64,000 nucleotides of DNA from Olivibacter jilunii (lineage in GTDB: Bacteria; Bacteroidota; Bacteroidia; Sphingobacteriales; Sphingobacteriaceae): positions 186,001 to 250,000 of the forward strand of contig NZ_LR027852.1 of NCBI RefSeq assembly GCF_900607235.1, read 5' to 3'. Every line of letters begins with the position of its first letter. Positions within the stretch are counted from its first letter, which is position 1. Shown in pieces: positions 51,590 through 60,507 of the stretch. The notes under the pieces are model-generated. The model was given only the letters and a program-made list of their open reading frames with translations. It was not told the DNA's origin and did not search any database. The translations under genes and the position numbers were made by a program.

Positions 51590-53731
51590 ATGAAAATGCT
51601 TTCTCTGTTCCTAGACCAAATTCAACGCGTTCGTGATCGGCAAAAAGATAAAAAGATCTCATCGGTTGAGAAATCTTCCGAGATAAAAAATAGGCCGTTA
51701 ACAGCGGTCAATCCATTAGATCTAAGCAACTATTTAAAACAGCATGATCTTTCCGTCGAACAATTTATCAATGATCCGAATTTTCAGGAGCGGATCATCG
51801 GACGGAACGATTTATTGAATGTCCATTATTTACGCAAGGGAGCGAAAGCAGCGCAGTCGGTTTGTCGAATTCATATTACATCGGACGTCGGACCTGCAGG
51901 TTTTGGAACCGGGTTTTTAATTGCTCCGCAAATTCTGCTAACTAATCATCATGTTTTGCCTACAACCGAATGGGCGCGATATTCCAGTGCCGAGTTTAAC
52001 TATGAGGAAAACGAAACAGGTGCAGTTTTACGAACAAGTCAGTATCGTTTTGATGCTGATAAGCTGTTCTATACCAATGAAGTCCTCGATTTTACAATTG
52101 TATGGGTGGATCACAACGATAGACAGGGAGTAGCCCTTTTACAGCAATTCGGTTTTCTACCTTTACGCAGTGATTTAGGCAAAATTAAGGAGGGTGATTA
52201 TGTATCCATTATTCAACACGCTGACGGTTCCCCAAAACAAGTCGTGTTACGTGAAAACAGTGTGACGGATTTATCGCTCACTCAATTTGTTCGCTACGTT
52301 GCCGATACAAAAAGTGGTTCTTCCGGAGCCCCGGTTTTTAACGACGATTGGGAAGTGGTAGCCCTTCATCATGCGGGTGTTCCCCGTTATAATACAGCAG
52401 GTCAGATTTTGAACCTTGCCGGAACGGTATGGGACAGCGCGGAAGGAGAAATGCAGATCAATTGGCAAGAGAACGAAGGCGTACGCGTCAGTAGTATTAT
52501 ACATGACATCAGAAGCCATGCTATTAAGCAATTTTCCTTTTTAGCTGAATTTTTTGCGCCGCTTTCTGATCTATCTATTATAGAAAAAGAGTCGGGAATC
52601 CAACCGGCCGAGTTGACCGACGAACTTTATTATCCACAGGCTAACGATGAAGAAGACAAAAAGAGATATTATCAAGAAGTTGGTGATGTGGGGGAGGCGG
52701 ATTATAACCGATTACAAAGACTGTTGGAAAGTAGTCATACGAATCCCTTATCCTATCAACCGTCTAAATATGTGTATCCAAAAGTAGATATATACCCTGA
52801 TGGGCTGTTAAGAAGTATCTATTCGGGCAAATCCTTCACCATAGAGGAGTTGCAATTGGCTGATCAACGTATTGATATCGAACGTAAGCTTCGGTTTATA
52901 GAATGGAGTAAAAAAGCCGGCACAATGAACCGTGAGGATTATCGGAGCGAGCTTAAGACAATCGAGAAGGCCCTGCCCTATAATTGCGAACATGTTGTTT
53001 GCCAATCTTGGTTTGATGCACGTGAACCAATGAGGGGCGATTTACATCATCTGTTTGCCTGCGAACCTCGGTGCAATAGTTTTCGAAACAATCATCCCTA
53101 TTATGATTTTGAGGGATACAAACCAATACCATCGCAAATGGAAAAAGAAATGGCCACTTGCGGCTATATGGAAGATGATCAGTTTGAACCCGAAAATAAC
53201 AAAGGAATTGTGGCCCGGGCTACTTTATACTTCCTGTTGCGGTATCCGAATGCAATAAGTGTTTATAAAGACGAAGATATCGTGTTATTGAAGCGATGGG
53301 CAAAAGAACAAGCCGTTACGCTTTACGAGAAACATCGTAATCGGGAGATATTTTTGTTGCAAGGCAATAGGAATCCTTTTATTGACTTTCCGGAGCTGAT
53401 AGATTCTATAGACTTTCAAGTGTCTGAAAAAATACTAGCGGCAGTACCTCACACTGCGAGAGAGGTAAAAAGTAGGAACTTGGCGGCGGATGTCAAACGA
53501 GCGGTTCTAATGCGTTATGGTTACGCCAATCCGGATCCCTCCGTTGTAGAAGACACGAAGGCAATGACCGATTTTGAATTCAGTGATAATCAATATTTGA
53601 TGCTCTCCGCGTCATTTAACGATATAGCCGTCAGGTATAGCACCAAGCCTCGTAAAATTACCGTCAGCGAAGTACAGGCGTGTGGCAGTATAAAAGATTG
53701 TATTGATTTAGTGTATGCAGCAATTGCTTAA
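51590..53731 (+). CDS. trypsin-like serine protease fused to endonuclease I
   Basis: A 713-residue fusion. Residues 1-80 form a helical lead with ERIIGRNDLLNVHYL. The trypsin-like peptidase (about 85-310) has His in LLTNHHVLP (120/121), Asp167 in VLDFTIV and Ser245 in KSGSSGAP. The endonuclease I domain (about 420-605) shows NCEHVVCQSWF with catalytic His468, GDLHHLF and CNSFRNNHPYY, and QGNRNPFIDFPEL. The tail (about 630-713) resembles an acyl carrier protein but has DNQ where the phosphopantetheine serine should be. No signal peptide is present. Likely a protease-nuclease effector; its role is an inference. Confidence 0.88.
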   Translation: MKMLSLFLDQIQRVRDRQKDKKISSVEKSSEIKNRPLTAVNPLDLSNYLKQHDLSVEQFINDPNFQERIIGRNDLLNVHYLRKGAKAAQSVCRIHITSDVGPAGFGTGFLIAPQILLTNHHVLPTTEWARYSSAEFNYEENETGAVLRTSQYRFDADKLFYTNEVLDFTIVWVDHNDRQGVALLQQFGFLPLRSDLGKIKEGDYVSIIQHADGSPKQVVLRENSVTDLSLTQFVRYVADTKSGSSGAPVFNDDWEVVALHHAGVPRYNTAGQILNLAGTVWDSAEGEMQINWQENEGVRVSSIIHDIRSHAIKQFSFLAEFFAPLSDLSIIEKESGIQPAELTDELYYPQANDEEDKKRYYQEVGDVGEADYNRLQRLLESSHTNPLSYQPSKYVYPKVDIYPDGLLRSIYSGKSFTIEELQLADQRIDIERKLRFIEWSKKAGTMNREDYRSELKTIEKALPYNCEHVVCQSWFDAREPMRGDLHHLFACEPRCNSFRNNHPYYDFEGYKPIPSQMEKEMATCGYMEDDQFEPENNKGIVARATLYFLLRYPNAISVYKDEDIVLLKRWAKEQAVTLYEKHRNREIFLLQGNRNPFIDFPELIDSIDFQVSEKILAAVPHTAREVKSRNLAADVKRAVLMRYGYANPDPSVVEDTKAMTDFEFSDNQYLMLSASFNDIAVRYSTKPRKITVSEVQACGSIKDCIDLVYAAIA

Positions 53732-53747
53732 TAAAACTTTGAATACG

Positions 53748-54608
53748 ATGAGGAAAACAATCTTATATTACTTCTTACTATTTGGAAGTAACGTGGCCTT
53801 TTCACAATCTTTAGACCGGTCAAACTGGTTTGAAAGGAATATCAAAATTAGGCAGTCGATGGAAACCGCCGAATTTCGGGAAGTACCCGCGCAGTTTCAG
53901 ATAACTTTGCCAAAAAGTGATAGCAGCTCTTGGTTGGTGAACGTAGGTGTATCGATGAACCTCAGCAGCAAAAGTACCCGTTGGATTTCCTCGCTGATTG
54001 CCGAATACCACAAAAATACACTCACAGCGGTCGAACAACACAATATGCAAGCTGCTTATGGCTTCTCGGGATTAATAAATCGGGGAGCAAAAAAATCATG
54101 GTTTCTCAACGGCAATGCCGGTTACACCTATGATGAGATAAGTCGTAGTCATTCATTGATGGGTAATTTTCTATTTACGTTTATGGGTGATCGTGGCCCA
54201 ATTAACACCTATAAATTTGCCTCTGATACCGGCAGTCGTTTTTATATTTCCCCATTTTTAGGATTCCAGATACAGGAAACTATGCAAGCCTTTGATGAGG
54301 CTAGTCAAGGGTTACTTTTGCGTCCTTTATTTACCCTTTCCGCTTACTTCGATATTATCCGAAAGAAAACGCTTACACCGGATCCTTTGCTGCGTATTGC
54401 CGTTGATTATACCGGGCGTACCGATTTAGTTAATTCGACGAATATTGACGAGGGTTATACACAGTTATTGCAAAGTGGGATTGAGTGGTTTCTGGTTGAT
54501 AAACCGATTAGAGTGAGCTTGGGTGGTTCTTTCAATTACGGTTCCGATCCACTAAGGGGCTTAGCGAAGCAACAATATTGGTTATTGTCTTTAAACCTCT
54601 ATAAGTGA
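53748..54608 (+). CDS. outer-membrane-barrel-like protein after the fusion gene
   Basis: A 286-residue product starting at ATG 53748, 16 bases after the fusion stop, with a signal peptide (TILYYFLLFGSNVAFSQS). The mature part alternates polar and hydrophobic residues in strand-sized blocks (GVSMNLSSKSTRWISSLIAEY, SLGGSFNYGSD) and ends WLLSLNLYK, as in outer-membrane beta barrels. No family is recognised. Its co-transcription with a cytosolic protease-nuclease is odd and may be incidental. It converges on the peroxidase gene, with eight bases between their stops. Confidence 0.75.
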   Translation: MRKTILYYFLLFGSNVAFSQSLDRSNWFERNIKIRQSMETAEFREVPAQFQITLPKSDSSSWLVNVGVSMNLSSKSTRWISSLIAEYHKNTLTAVEQHNMQAAYGFSGLINRGAKKSWFLNGNAGYTYDEISRSHSLMGNFLFTFMGDRGPINTYKFASDTGSRFYISPFLGFQIQETMQAFDEASQGLLLRPLFTLSAYFDIIRKKTLTPDPLLRIAVDYTGRTDLVNSTNIDEGYTQLLQSGIEWFLVDKPIRVSLGGSFNYGSDPLRGLAKQQYWLLSLNLYK

Positions 54609-54616
54609 CTTGCTGG

Positions 54617-56407
54617 CTACTCATCGCTTAAGGCTTGCATAAAAGCGACGATATCCCGAATTTCCTGCTCGGATAAATTCAATTTTTGATCCGAAAGTGT
54701 TTGGTTGTCTAAATGAATACCAATCCCGGCACCGCCTCCGCGGTTATAAAAGTCCACTACTTCTTCTAACGTTTTATAAACCCCGTTATGCATATACGGA
54801 GCCGTTTTCGCAATATTTCTCAGTGTCGGTGTCTTGAAAGCGTAAGCGTACTGTTCGTATGGATTTAACAAATACCGACCCATATCCTTATCTAAGGTTG
54901 CATGCAGTGTATCCGGTTTTTCCGGGACACCCAACACTTCTGCCTCTGTCTTATCGAATAGAGGTGCCGGGCTTCCGTTGAAAAGTGGTATAAAATGGCA
55001 AGTAGCACATTTGGCTTTTCCCATAAACAAGTTGGCACCTATTTTTTCTGATTCATTTAATTGTTTAAGGTCGCCTTCCATATATCGATCAAACTTTGAG
55101 GTAAAAGGCGCCAAAGAACGAATATACGCCGCAAGTGCATGTTGAATCTTCCATGGATTGATCTTTCCGGAACTAGTACCGTAAGCTCGGTCAAAAAATG
55201 CTACAAACGTGCTGTCTTTCTGCAGTTCCTCAGCGGTCATGGTCAATTCACCTTTCATTTCCATTTCATTGTGTACTACATCTAACGCTTGGTCCTCCAG
55301 TGTGCCTGCTTTATGATCGTAAAAAAATGCTCGTTGAAAACCGGCATAGGTAAGGGTGGGTGTATTGCGAAGTAAGCTCTTTTTAGTGTCAATTCCCCTT
55401 GCTTTTACCAGCCCATCTGTAAAGGCCTTATCAGCATGATGGCAACTGGCGCAACTTTTCCGGTTTCCGTTTGATAGACGGACATCGTTAAAGAGAGCTT
55501 TACCAAGTGTCGCCTTTTCGTTTGAAAAATAGTCGTTTTTATTGCTGACAAACTTGTTCACGTTTAAAGCTGAGCTTCCGAAAAGACTGTTGGCATCGTC
55601 ATTCAGCGCAGAAAGACTCGGTACGGTAGGCAAGCTTAATTGTTTGCGTAATTTTTGTAGAGACGCATTGAGTGGGTTCAAGTAGTCCGTAATAAAGGTC
55701 AGACGATCAAAGCCATTAAAACTATTATGGTCTTCTAAATAGGAGATTGACCGGTCGATAGCTGTTAACACGTCATCATGTTTTGTATAAAGGAAGAGGG
55801 TGTTTCGTAAACCTTCCAGAGAGGCAGCGGCTTCGGGGAGAGACTCTAAAGATAAGGGAGCGTCAAATCCGGTAATGCCTAATGCGGTGATCCGGAAAAT
55901 CTCCAAGCGCATCGCATCAAATACTTGCGCACTAGTAATGGTATAATCTAACTGATATTGCTGTATCCGTTTCAGTGCTACACTTAATTTTTTGATTTCA
56001 TTAATCATTTCGGCACGAGCGGCGGTATCTAATTCATTATAGAGATAATCTTCAATGACCTGAAATCCTCCTGGAGGCTCTATTAAATTTTCACCAAGTT
56101 CAATCTCCGCTATGGGAGGGCCATTCAAGGCTTTCACCGTCGTGGGAAAAAAATACTCCAAGTAATATTCAATTTTCTTGAATTGCCTTCTACATGCCAA
56201 AAAAGATCTTTTAACAGCTGTTATGTCCTTGCCTTGTTGAGCTAAGGGCATCAATGAATCATTTACAAGAACGGTAAGCTTTTGTATCTCTATTGATGCA
56301 TAATCCTTACTATTTGCAGCTGTATCTGTTGCATTGGGTGAACAAAGCGTTGCCAAAAAAATGAGTGCAACAAGCAAAGTCGATAGAATAAAATGCCGAT
56401 GCGCCAT
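54617..56407 (-). CDS. di-haem cytochrome c peroxidase (MauG/CcpA family) with N-terminal helical domain
   Basis: A 596-residue periplasmic enzyme reducing hydrogen peroxide, or oxidising another substrate, with electrons from cytochromes. Signal segment FILSTLLVALIFLATLCS. An imelysin-like helical region (about 40-270) precedes the peroxidase region, where two haem c sites are visible: CASCH (319-323) and CATCH (467-471), with Met539 in PYMHNG as a probable axial ligand. The N-terminal fusion is known in Bacteroidetes peroxidases. It lies downstream of a PhoX-like gene, from which a terminator hairpin separates it. Confidence 0.93.
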   Translation of the reverse strand: MAHRHFILSTLLVALIFLATLCSPNATDTAANSKDYASIEIQKLTVLVNDSLMPLAQQGKDITAVKRSFLACRRQFKKIEYYLEYFFPTTVKALNGPPIAEIELGENLIEPPGGFQVIEDYLYNELDTAARAEMINEIKKLSVALKRIQQYQLDYTITSAQVFDAMRLEIFRITALGITGFDAPLSLESLPEAAASLEGLRNTLFLYTKHDDVLTAIDRSISYLEDHNSFNGFDRLTFITDYLNPLNASLQKLRKQLSLPTVPSLSALNDDANSLFGSSALNVNKFVSNKNDYFSNEKATLGKALFNDVRLSNGNRKSCASCHHADKAFTDGLVKARGIDTKKSLLRNTPTLTYAGFQRAFFYDHKAGTLEDQALDVVHNEMEMKGELTMTAEELQKDSTFVAFFDRAYGTSSGKINPWKIQHALAAYIRSLAPFTSKFDRYMEGDLKQLNESEKIGANLFMGKAKCATCHFIPLFNGSPAPLFDKTEAEVLGVPEKPDTLHATLDKDMGRYLLNPYEQYAYAFKTPTLRNIAKTAPYMHNGVYKTLEEVVDFYNRGGGAGIGIHLDNQTLSDQKLNLSEQEIRDIVAFMQALSDE

Positions 56408-56429
56408 AAGCGATATAAAAACTAAAATA

Positions 56430-56452
56430 CCCTTGTAGCCTTGCTACAAGGG
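56430..56452 (-). terminator. terminator between the PhoX-like and peroxidase genes
   Basis: CCCTTGTAGC (56430-56439) pairs perfectly with GCTACAAGGG (56443-56452) around a three-base loop, and on the minus strand is followed by a T-rich tail. It lies between the stop of the PhoX-like gene and the start of the peroxidase gene. Confidence 0.8.
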
Positions 56453-56478
56453 GAAAATAGGTAGATGTGATGAATTGG

Positions 56479-57966
56479 TTATTTAGCAATTCCTTGTACA
56501 ATGACCACTTGTCCGCCTTCTTTGTTATCTGTCAATCGGGCATCGCCCCCATCTGCATTTAAGTATTTGTCATCTTTCCACGTGTGCGGGTGAATATTGA
56601 CGACAAAGGTATTGGGTTTACCGATTAGATCAGATATATCATACATAGCCCCATACTCCCAAGTGCTCAACGTTTGAACGTTATCCGGATTGTATTTTGC
56701 GTTAAAAGCTGCTTCATTTCTTCGGTGGTTCATTTGAAGCATCGGTTTCAACTCTTTTGTTGCTATGGCGTATTGCCAAATCGTTCCATCATGTTTGTTT
56801 TCTTTATAGAAAGAGTCGCCGTCCTCCTGAATGTATACGAAATTCTCCGTTACGCACAGGTTATCTGGATTTACAATGCTCTCACCTGGGTTATCGATGC
56901 CGTCAACAGCTATTTCCAATTTTCCTTTCAGCGGGTTGTCTGCGTCTAAAACCAGTTTATAAACGCGGCCCCACATGGTTTTCCCTGTTACAGGTGTCAA
57001 TTTATCAGACTGACTTACGCCGGTAGCGGTAAAGTAAACCTCCCTGCCATTGGCTCCTCCACCTTTTTTATAGTCGATATCCTCTACGCGGGCAAACATA
57101 ATGGCGTTTTTTTCCACGGTTTGTTGTTGTAACTGCGCACCGGTGCTGGATTTTACGTTATCGAGTTCAACAAACTCTACATCATAGCTGTTCCCTTTCT
57201 CGATATCCGTTTCAACAGTGTTATTGTCACTTCTCTTTAGTACATATAGCTTGCCATCTTCCAGGTTGCCCTGATTATTCGATACGTACATGGCCACCTG
57301 TCCATCCCCTTCATCTTCGCCAATGAGGACCACGGTTTTTCCTGAATAGGCATCTTTAGGTAATGGTACAGCATTCTCAGCGCTCCAACGACCAAAGGCA
57401 AGATTTGTACGTTGCGTGTTTTTTTTATCAATCGGCCCTAATGGGTCAATCACATGGATTAAAGATTCAGCGCCGCTTTCCCCCGCAGTGAGGAATAACG
57501 GTTTTGAAAAGCCGTGCTCTTCCGGTGTTGCCAAGGTTGCCGAACATAAACGGGTCATGCCCCCATCCGAATCTACAATGTATTCGCCTTTGATCGGTTT
57601 TAATTCGTTGTTTAAGTATACTCTTGAAACCGATTGCAGTATCTCATGATTATTGATAAGAATGTAGCCGCTTCCATCCGGATTTTTAAGCATGCCTGCA
57701 CCATCAGGTTGCGCACCAAAGATAAAGTCCGGTGATTCCGGTAACACGTCATCACTGCTAATGAGCGTAGTGATTTTTAGATTGTCGAAACCCGCAAGGG
57801 TTTTTATTAAGGAAGGATTAACCGACTGATCAACAATTTCCAATTCCGGATTTGTTTCATTGTCGTTTTTGTCGTCGTCTTTACTACATCCCCCTATCAA
57901 TACGGTTGAAAGCACAAAGGATGTTATACCTAATCGTAAAGCATATTTAGCGTTTATGTTTAGCAT
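56479..57966 (-). CDS. PhoX-like (DUF839) lipoprotein, possible phosphatase
   Basis: A 495-residue lipoprotein; ATG 57966 gives lipobox IGGC (LRLGITSFVLSTVLIGGCSKDD), and an in-frame upstream start is rejected. A beta-propeller pattern follows with motifs of the PhoX/DUF839 family: GYILINNHEI, VVLIGEDEGDGQVAMYVSNN and VTENFVYIQEDG. PhoX enzymes are calcium/iron alkaline phosphatases; whether this divergent member is active is not clear from sequence. It is immediately upstream of the peroxidase gene. Confidence 0.82.
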   Translation of the reverse strand: MLNINAKYALRLGITSFVLSTVLIGGCSKDDDKNDNETNPELEIVDQSVNPSLIKTLAGFDNLKITTLISSDDVLPESPDFIFGAQPDGAGMLKNPDGSGYILINNHEILQSVSRVYLNNELKPIKGEYIVDSDGGMTRLCSATLATPEEHGFSKPLFLTAGESGAESLIHVIDPLGPIDKKNTQRTNLAFGRWSAENAVPLPKDAYSGKTVVLIGEDEGDGQVAMYVSNNQGNLEDGKLYVLKRSDNNTVETDIEKGNSYDVEFVELDNVKSSTGAQLQQQTVEKNAIMFARVEDIDYKKGGGANGREVYFTATGVSQSDKLTPVTGKTMWGRVYKLVLDADNPLKGKLEIAVDGIDNPGESIVNPDNLCVTENFVYIQEDGDSFYKENKHDGTIWQYAIATKELKPMLQMNHRRNEAAFNAKYNPDNVQTLSTWEYGAMYDISDLIGKPNTFVVNIHPHTWKDDKYLNADGGDARLTDNKEGGQVVIVQGIAK

Positions 57967-58072
57967 AGTCTTCAATATTGATTTGCTATAAAAATAGTTG
58001 GTCAATATGAGCTAAGATTTAAGACTATGTTAATTCTTGGTTGGTAAAAAAATGGATTCTTTTGAAGAACGT

Positions 58073-58609
58073 TTATTCAACTACGCGTACAATTACCGGT
58101 TCCCCGTTAGCCATACCACTTACATTACCTGCATTATATTGAATCGTATAGGTGCCTGGTTGAGTAATGCCATATCCTTTCATGATCGAAAAGCGTATAC
58201 TGTCCGATGTGGAAGGCGCCACCGTACAATAGCTCTCGGCGGGAGGAGGCATCACTCTTTTCGCCATAGCACCGAGATAAGGCACTTCTGTTCCTTGTGT
58301 ATTGGTAATGGTGAGAAAATTGCTTATAAAGCCTTCAAACGGTGTATGGTATTGCGTAAAACGCAAGGTATCCTTTGTGGGGTTGTATACTTTGAACACG
58401 ATGGGAAGGCTATCCGATAAACGGACAACGCTATCGATTTCCAATACGGCAACCAGCGTAGTGTCTCCATCCATCAGCGATTCCGCTTGTTTGGCCCGAA
58501 GGCTTTCAGGTTCTTCGCCCTGCTTAGTTGCATTTTGTTGGCACTGAGTGAAGGTGAGCAGTAAGCCGGTCACTAATAGGGAATAACAAATACTAAATTT
58601 CTTCATCAT
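58073..58609 (-). CDS. small lipoprotein resembling the prodomain of M35 metallopeptidases
   Basis: A 178-residue product; ATG 58609 fits the promoter box just upstream and gives lipobox FTQC (SLLVTGLLLTFTQCQQN). The remainder is a beta-sandwich with the pattern FKVYNPTKDTLRFTQYHTPFEG, TNTQGTEVPYLGAMAKRV and GTYTIQYNAG, which matches the N-terminal domain found ahead of deuterolysin-like M35 zinc peptidases. No peptidase domain is present: the protein ends after the sandwich. It may be an inhibitor, binding partner or decayed remnant (inference). Confidence 0.75.
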   Translation of the reverse strand: MMKKFSICYSLLVTGLLLTFTQCQQNATKQGEEPESLRAKQAESLMDGDTTLVAVLEIDSVVRLSDSLPIVFKVYNPTKDTLRFTQYHTPFEGFISNFLTITNTQGTEVPYLGAMAKRVMPPPAESYCTVAPSTSDSIRFSIMKGYGITQPGTYTIQYNAGNVSGMANGEPVIVRVVE

Positions 58610-58615
58610 ATACCA

Positions 58616-58623
58616 CAAAGGTA
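58616..58623 (-). promoter_or_regulatory. -7 promoter box of the M35-prodomain-like gene
   Basis: Minus-strand TACCTTTG matches TAnnTTTG, seven bases upstream of ATG 58609, supporting this start over an upstream one. Confidence 0.55.
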
Positions 58624-58761
58624 AGTTTTTTAAATTAACTACAAGTTCCTGAACTAATACGTAAACAAAGTTATGGGTTAGCGGGAATGATGGTCTAATG
58701 ACAATGCAGTCAGGTAACGATGCACTACTGTTTGTTAAGAAGTGCATCGCTAATTTTAGCA

Positions 58762-59967
58762 TTAGGCTGCTGAAATTGAAGCAGGTCCAAATTCCTCGAA
58801 GTGTATCGAATCTTTTGAGATTCCGATAGACAAAAGGTAATTATAGTGTGTTTTTATGAATGGGCCAGGACCGCAGATATAATATTGGGCCTGCCGATAC
58901 AAGAAGTCCTCTGGAATCTTATTAAGGGAAACCCATCCTGGCAGGATATCTCCTGTTTTCGAGTCGCTAACAACGTCGTAAAAGATATGCTGTTGTAGCT
59001 TACCGTGTTGTGATGAGATATGATGTAGATGTTGTTTAAAAGCGTGTACTTGCTCGTTACGACATCCATGAATCCACGTTATTGGTACCGGAGACTTCCG
59101 GTCGACTAAATGTTCTAGCATGGATAGGAGGGGTGTTTGACCAATTCCGCCACTAATAAACACTTGTGGAGACGTTTCTCCTTGCTTCAAAATAAAATTC
59201 CCCGAGGGTGCTGAAAGATCAATAATAGCACCTTCTTCAATATGTTGATGCAGACGATTACTGATCATGCCATCCGGTTGTTTTGCTCCAATTTCTTTTT
59301 TAACAGATATTCGATAATAGATACCATTTGGTTTGCAGGATATACTATATTGTCTGGGCTGCAATAACCCAAGTTCAGGAAGGAATAAACGTAAACTGAC
59401 GTATTGGCCTGGAAGAAAATCTGCCACTGGTCCGTTGTCAGTTGGGTAAAGATAAAAGGAGGTGATTTCTGCAGATTCCTTTATTTTTTTCTCCACTCGG
59501 AAGGGACGCCAGCCAACCCAGCCACCGCTTTTTGTTGATTTTTCTTTATATAGTTTCTGTTCGTGTCCGGACATGAGCTGTGCAAGTTCATGATATGCCT
59601 GCTCCCAAGCTTTCAATAAATCTTCTGAAGCTGCATCTCCCAGCACTTCTGAAATAGATGCAATGAGGTGTCCACCCACAATGGCATATTGTTCCGGCCT
59701 TATGTCGAGACTGGTGTGTTTCTGTCCAATGCTATCAACGACTGGCATCAGTATACCGGGATTATCGATATGCTCGGCATAGGCGAGCACAGCCATCGCA
59801 AGAGCCGTTTGTTGTTTTTTATTTTGCTGATTCCCCATATTGAATACGTGTTTCAACTCGGGATTGTGCTTAAACATCCTTTCGTAAAAGTGAGTAGTTA
59901 GTAGTACTCCATTCTCTTTAAGTACCGGTACGGTACCTTTTACAAGTGCTTTCTGTTGTTCATTCAT
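58762..59967 (-). CDS. hmp: flavohaemoprotein nitric oxide dioxygenase Hmp
   Basis: A 401-residue enzyme that converts nitric oxide to nitrate with oxygen and NAD(P)H, in the cytosol. The globin domain (1-140) has Tyr28 in HFYERMF, Gln53 in KKQQTALA and proximal His84 in GQKHTSL. The FAD domain has RQYSISCKP and the NAD domain has ISGGIGQTPLL and FEEFGP, in the order of normal Hmp. It lies downstream of an Rrf2 regulator and has a perfect 26-base palindrome at its promoter, matching the NsrR-Hmp regulatory pattern. Confidence 0.96.
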   Translation of the reverse strand: MNEQQKALVKGTVPVLKENGVLLTTHFYERMFKHNPELKHVFNMGNQQNKKQQTALAMAVLAYAEHIDNPGILMPVVDSIGQKHTSLDIRPEQYAIVGGHLIASISEVLGDAASEDLLKAWEQAYHELAQLMSGHEQKLYKEKSTKSGGWVGWRPFRVEKKIKESAEITSFYLYPTDNGPVADFLPGQYVSLRLFLPELGLLQPRQYSISCKPNGIYYRISVKKEIGAKQPDGMISNRLHQHIEEGAIIDLSAPSGNFILKQGETSPQVFISGGIGQTPLLSMLEHLVDRKSPVPITWIHGCRNEQVHAFKQHLHHISSQHGKLQQHIFYDVVSDSKTGDILPGWVSLNKIPEDFLYRQAQYYICGPGPFIKTHYNYLLSIGISKDSIHFEEFGPASISAA

Positions 59968-59983
59968 TTTTATTTCAGTTGTT

Positions 59984-60009
59984 AATAAAAGACTTTAAAG
60001 TCTTTTATT
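59984..60009. promoter_or_regulatory. 26-base palindrome at the hmp promoter
   Basis: AATAAAAGACTTT followed by its exact reverse complement forms a perfect 26-base palindrome, 17 bases upstream of the hmp start. The same AATAAAAGA-N8-TCTTTTATT pattern occurs at 60508-60533 upstream of the Rrf2 gene. It is the probable operator of the adjacent regulator. Confidence 0.75.
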
Positions 60010-60021
60010 TGGGTAAAAAAA

Positions 60022-60459
60022 CTATTTATTTAATGTAAGCTGCCCTTTGATAAGTTCTGCATTGAACTGACCAATGGTCGTGTTGCGTAACATCAGCGTG
60101 ATCTGATTTCGAACTTTTTTAAATTCGCCATGTAAGGGACAAGGATATTCTTCCGAACAATAAGATAGACCCATTCCACAACCTTTAAAAATCGTGTCAC
60201 CTTCTACCGCTATTACAATGTCTGCTAAAGGGCGACTAAAGCCTGAGGTATCAATATAAAAGCCCCCATTAGGGCCTTTAACCGATTGAATTAGCCCTAC
60301 TTTGCTTAATTTTTGCAGTATTTTCGCTAAAAAAGCTTCCGGGGAATTTACAGCATCAGCTATCTCCTTGATACCTGTACGCTGCCCTTCGTGTGATCGT
60401 TGTGCAATGTAGAACACAGCACGCATTGCATATTCTGCCGTTTTAGAAAAAATTCCCAT
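60022..60459 (-). CDS. Rrf2-family regulator with three-cysteine cluster site (NsrR-like)
   Basis: A 145-residue winged-helix regulator starting at ATG 60459; an upstream in-frame start lies before the promoter. The helix-turn-helix is GIKEIADAVNSPEAFLAKIL, followed by the wing KGPNGGFYI. Cys94, Cys101 and Cys107 in FKGCGMGLSYCSEEYPCPLH (C-x6-C-x5-C) are the expected ligands of a nitric-oxide- or redox-sensitive iron-sulphur cluster, as in NsrR and IscR relatives. It precedes hmp, and matching palindromes lie upstream of both genes. Confidence 0.94.
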   Translation of the reverse strand: MGIFSKTAEYAMRAVFYIAQRSHEGQRTGIKEIADAVNSPEAFLAKILQKLSKVGLIQSVKGPNGGFYIDTSGFSRPLADIVIAVEGDTIFKGCGMGLSYCSEEYPCPLHGEFKKVRNQITLMLRNTTIGQFNAELIKGQLTLNK

Positions 60460-60489
60460 AGCTTTCGTGTTCTTACAGTTATCCTGTGA

Positions 60490-60497
60490 CAAATATA
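60490..60497 (-). promoter_or_regulatory. -7 promoter box of the Rrf2 gene
   Basis: Minus-strand TATATTTG matches TAnnTTTG. A TTTG at 60519-60516 lies 18 bases upstream and would be the -33 box, in the middle of the operator palindrome. Confidence 0.65.
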
Positions 60498-60507
60498 ATG
60501 CATGTAA

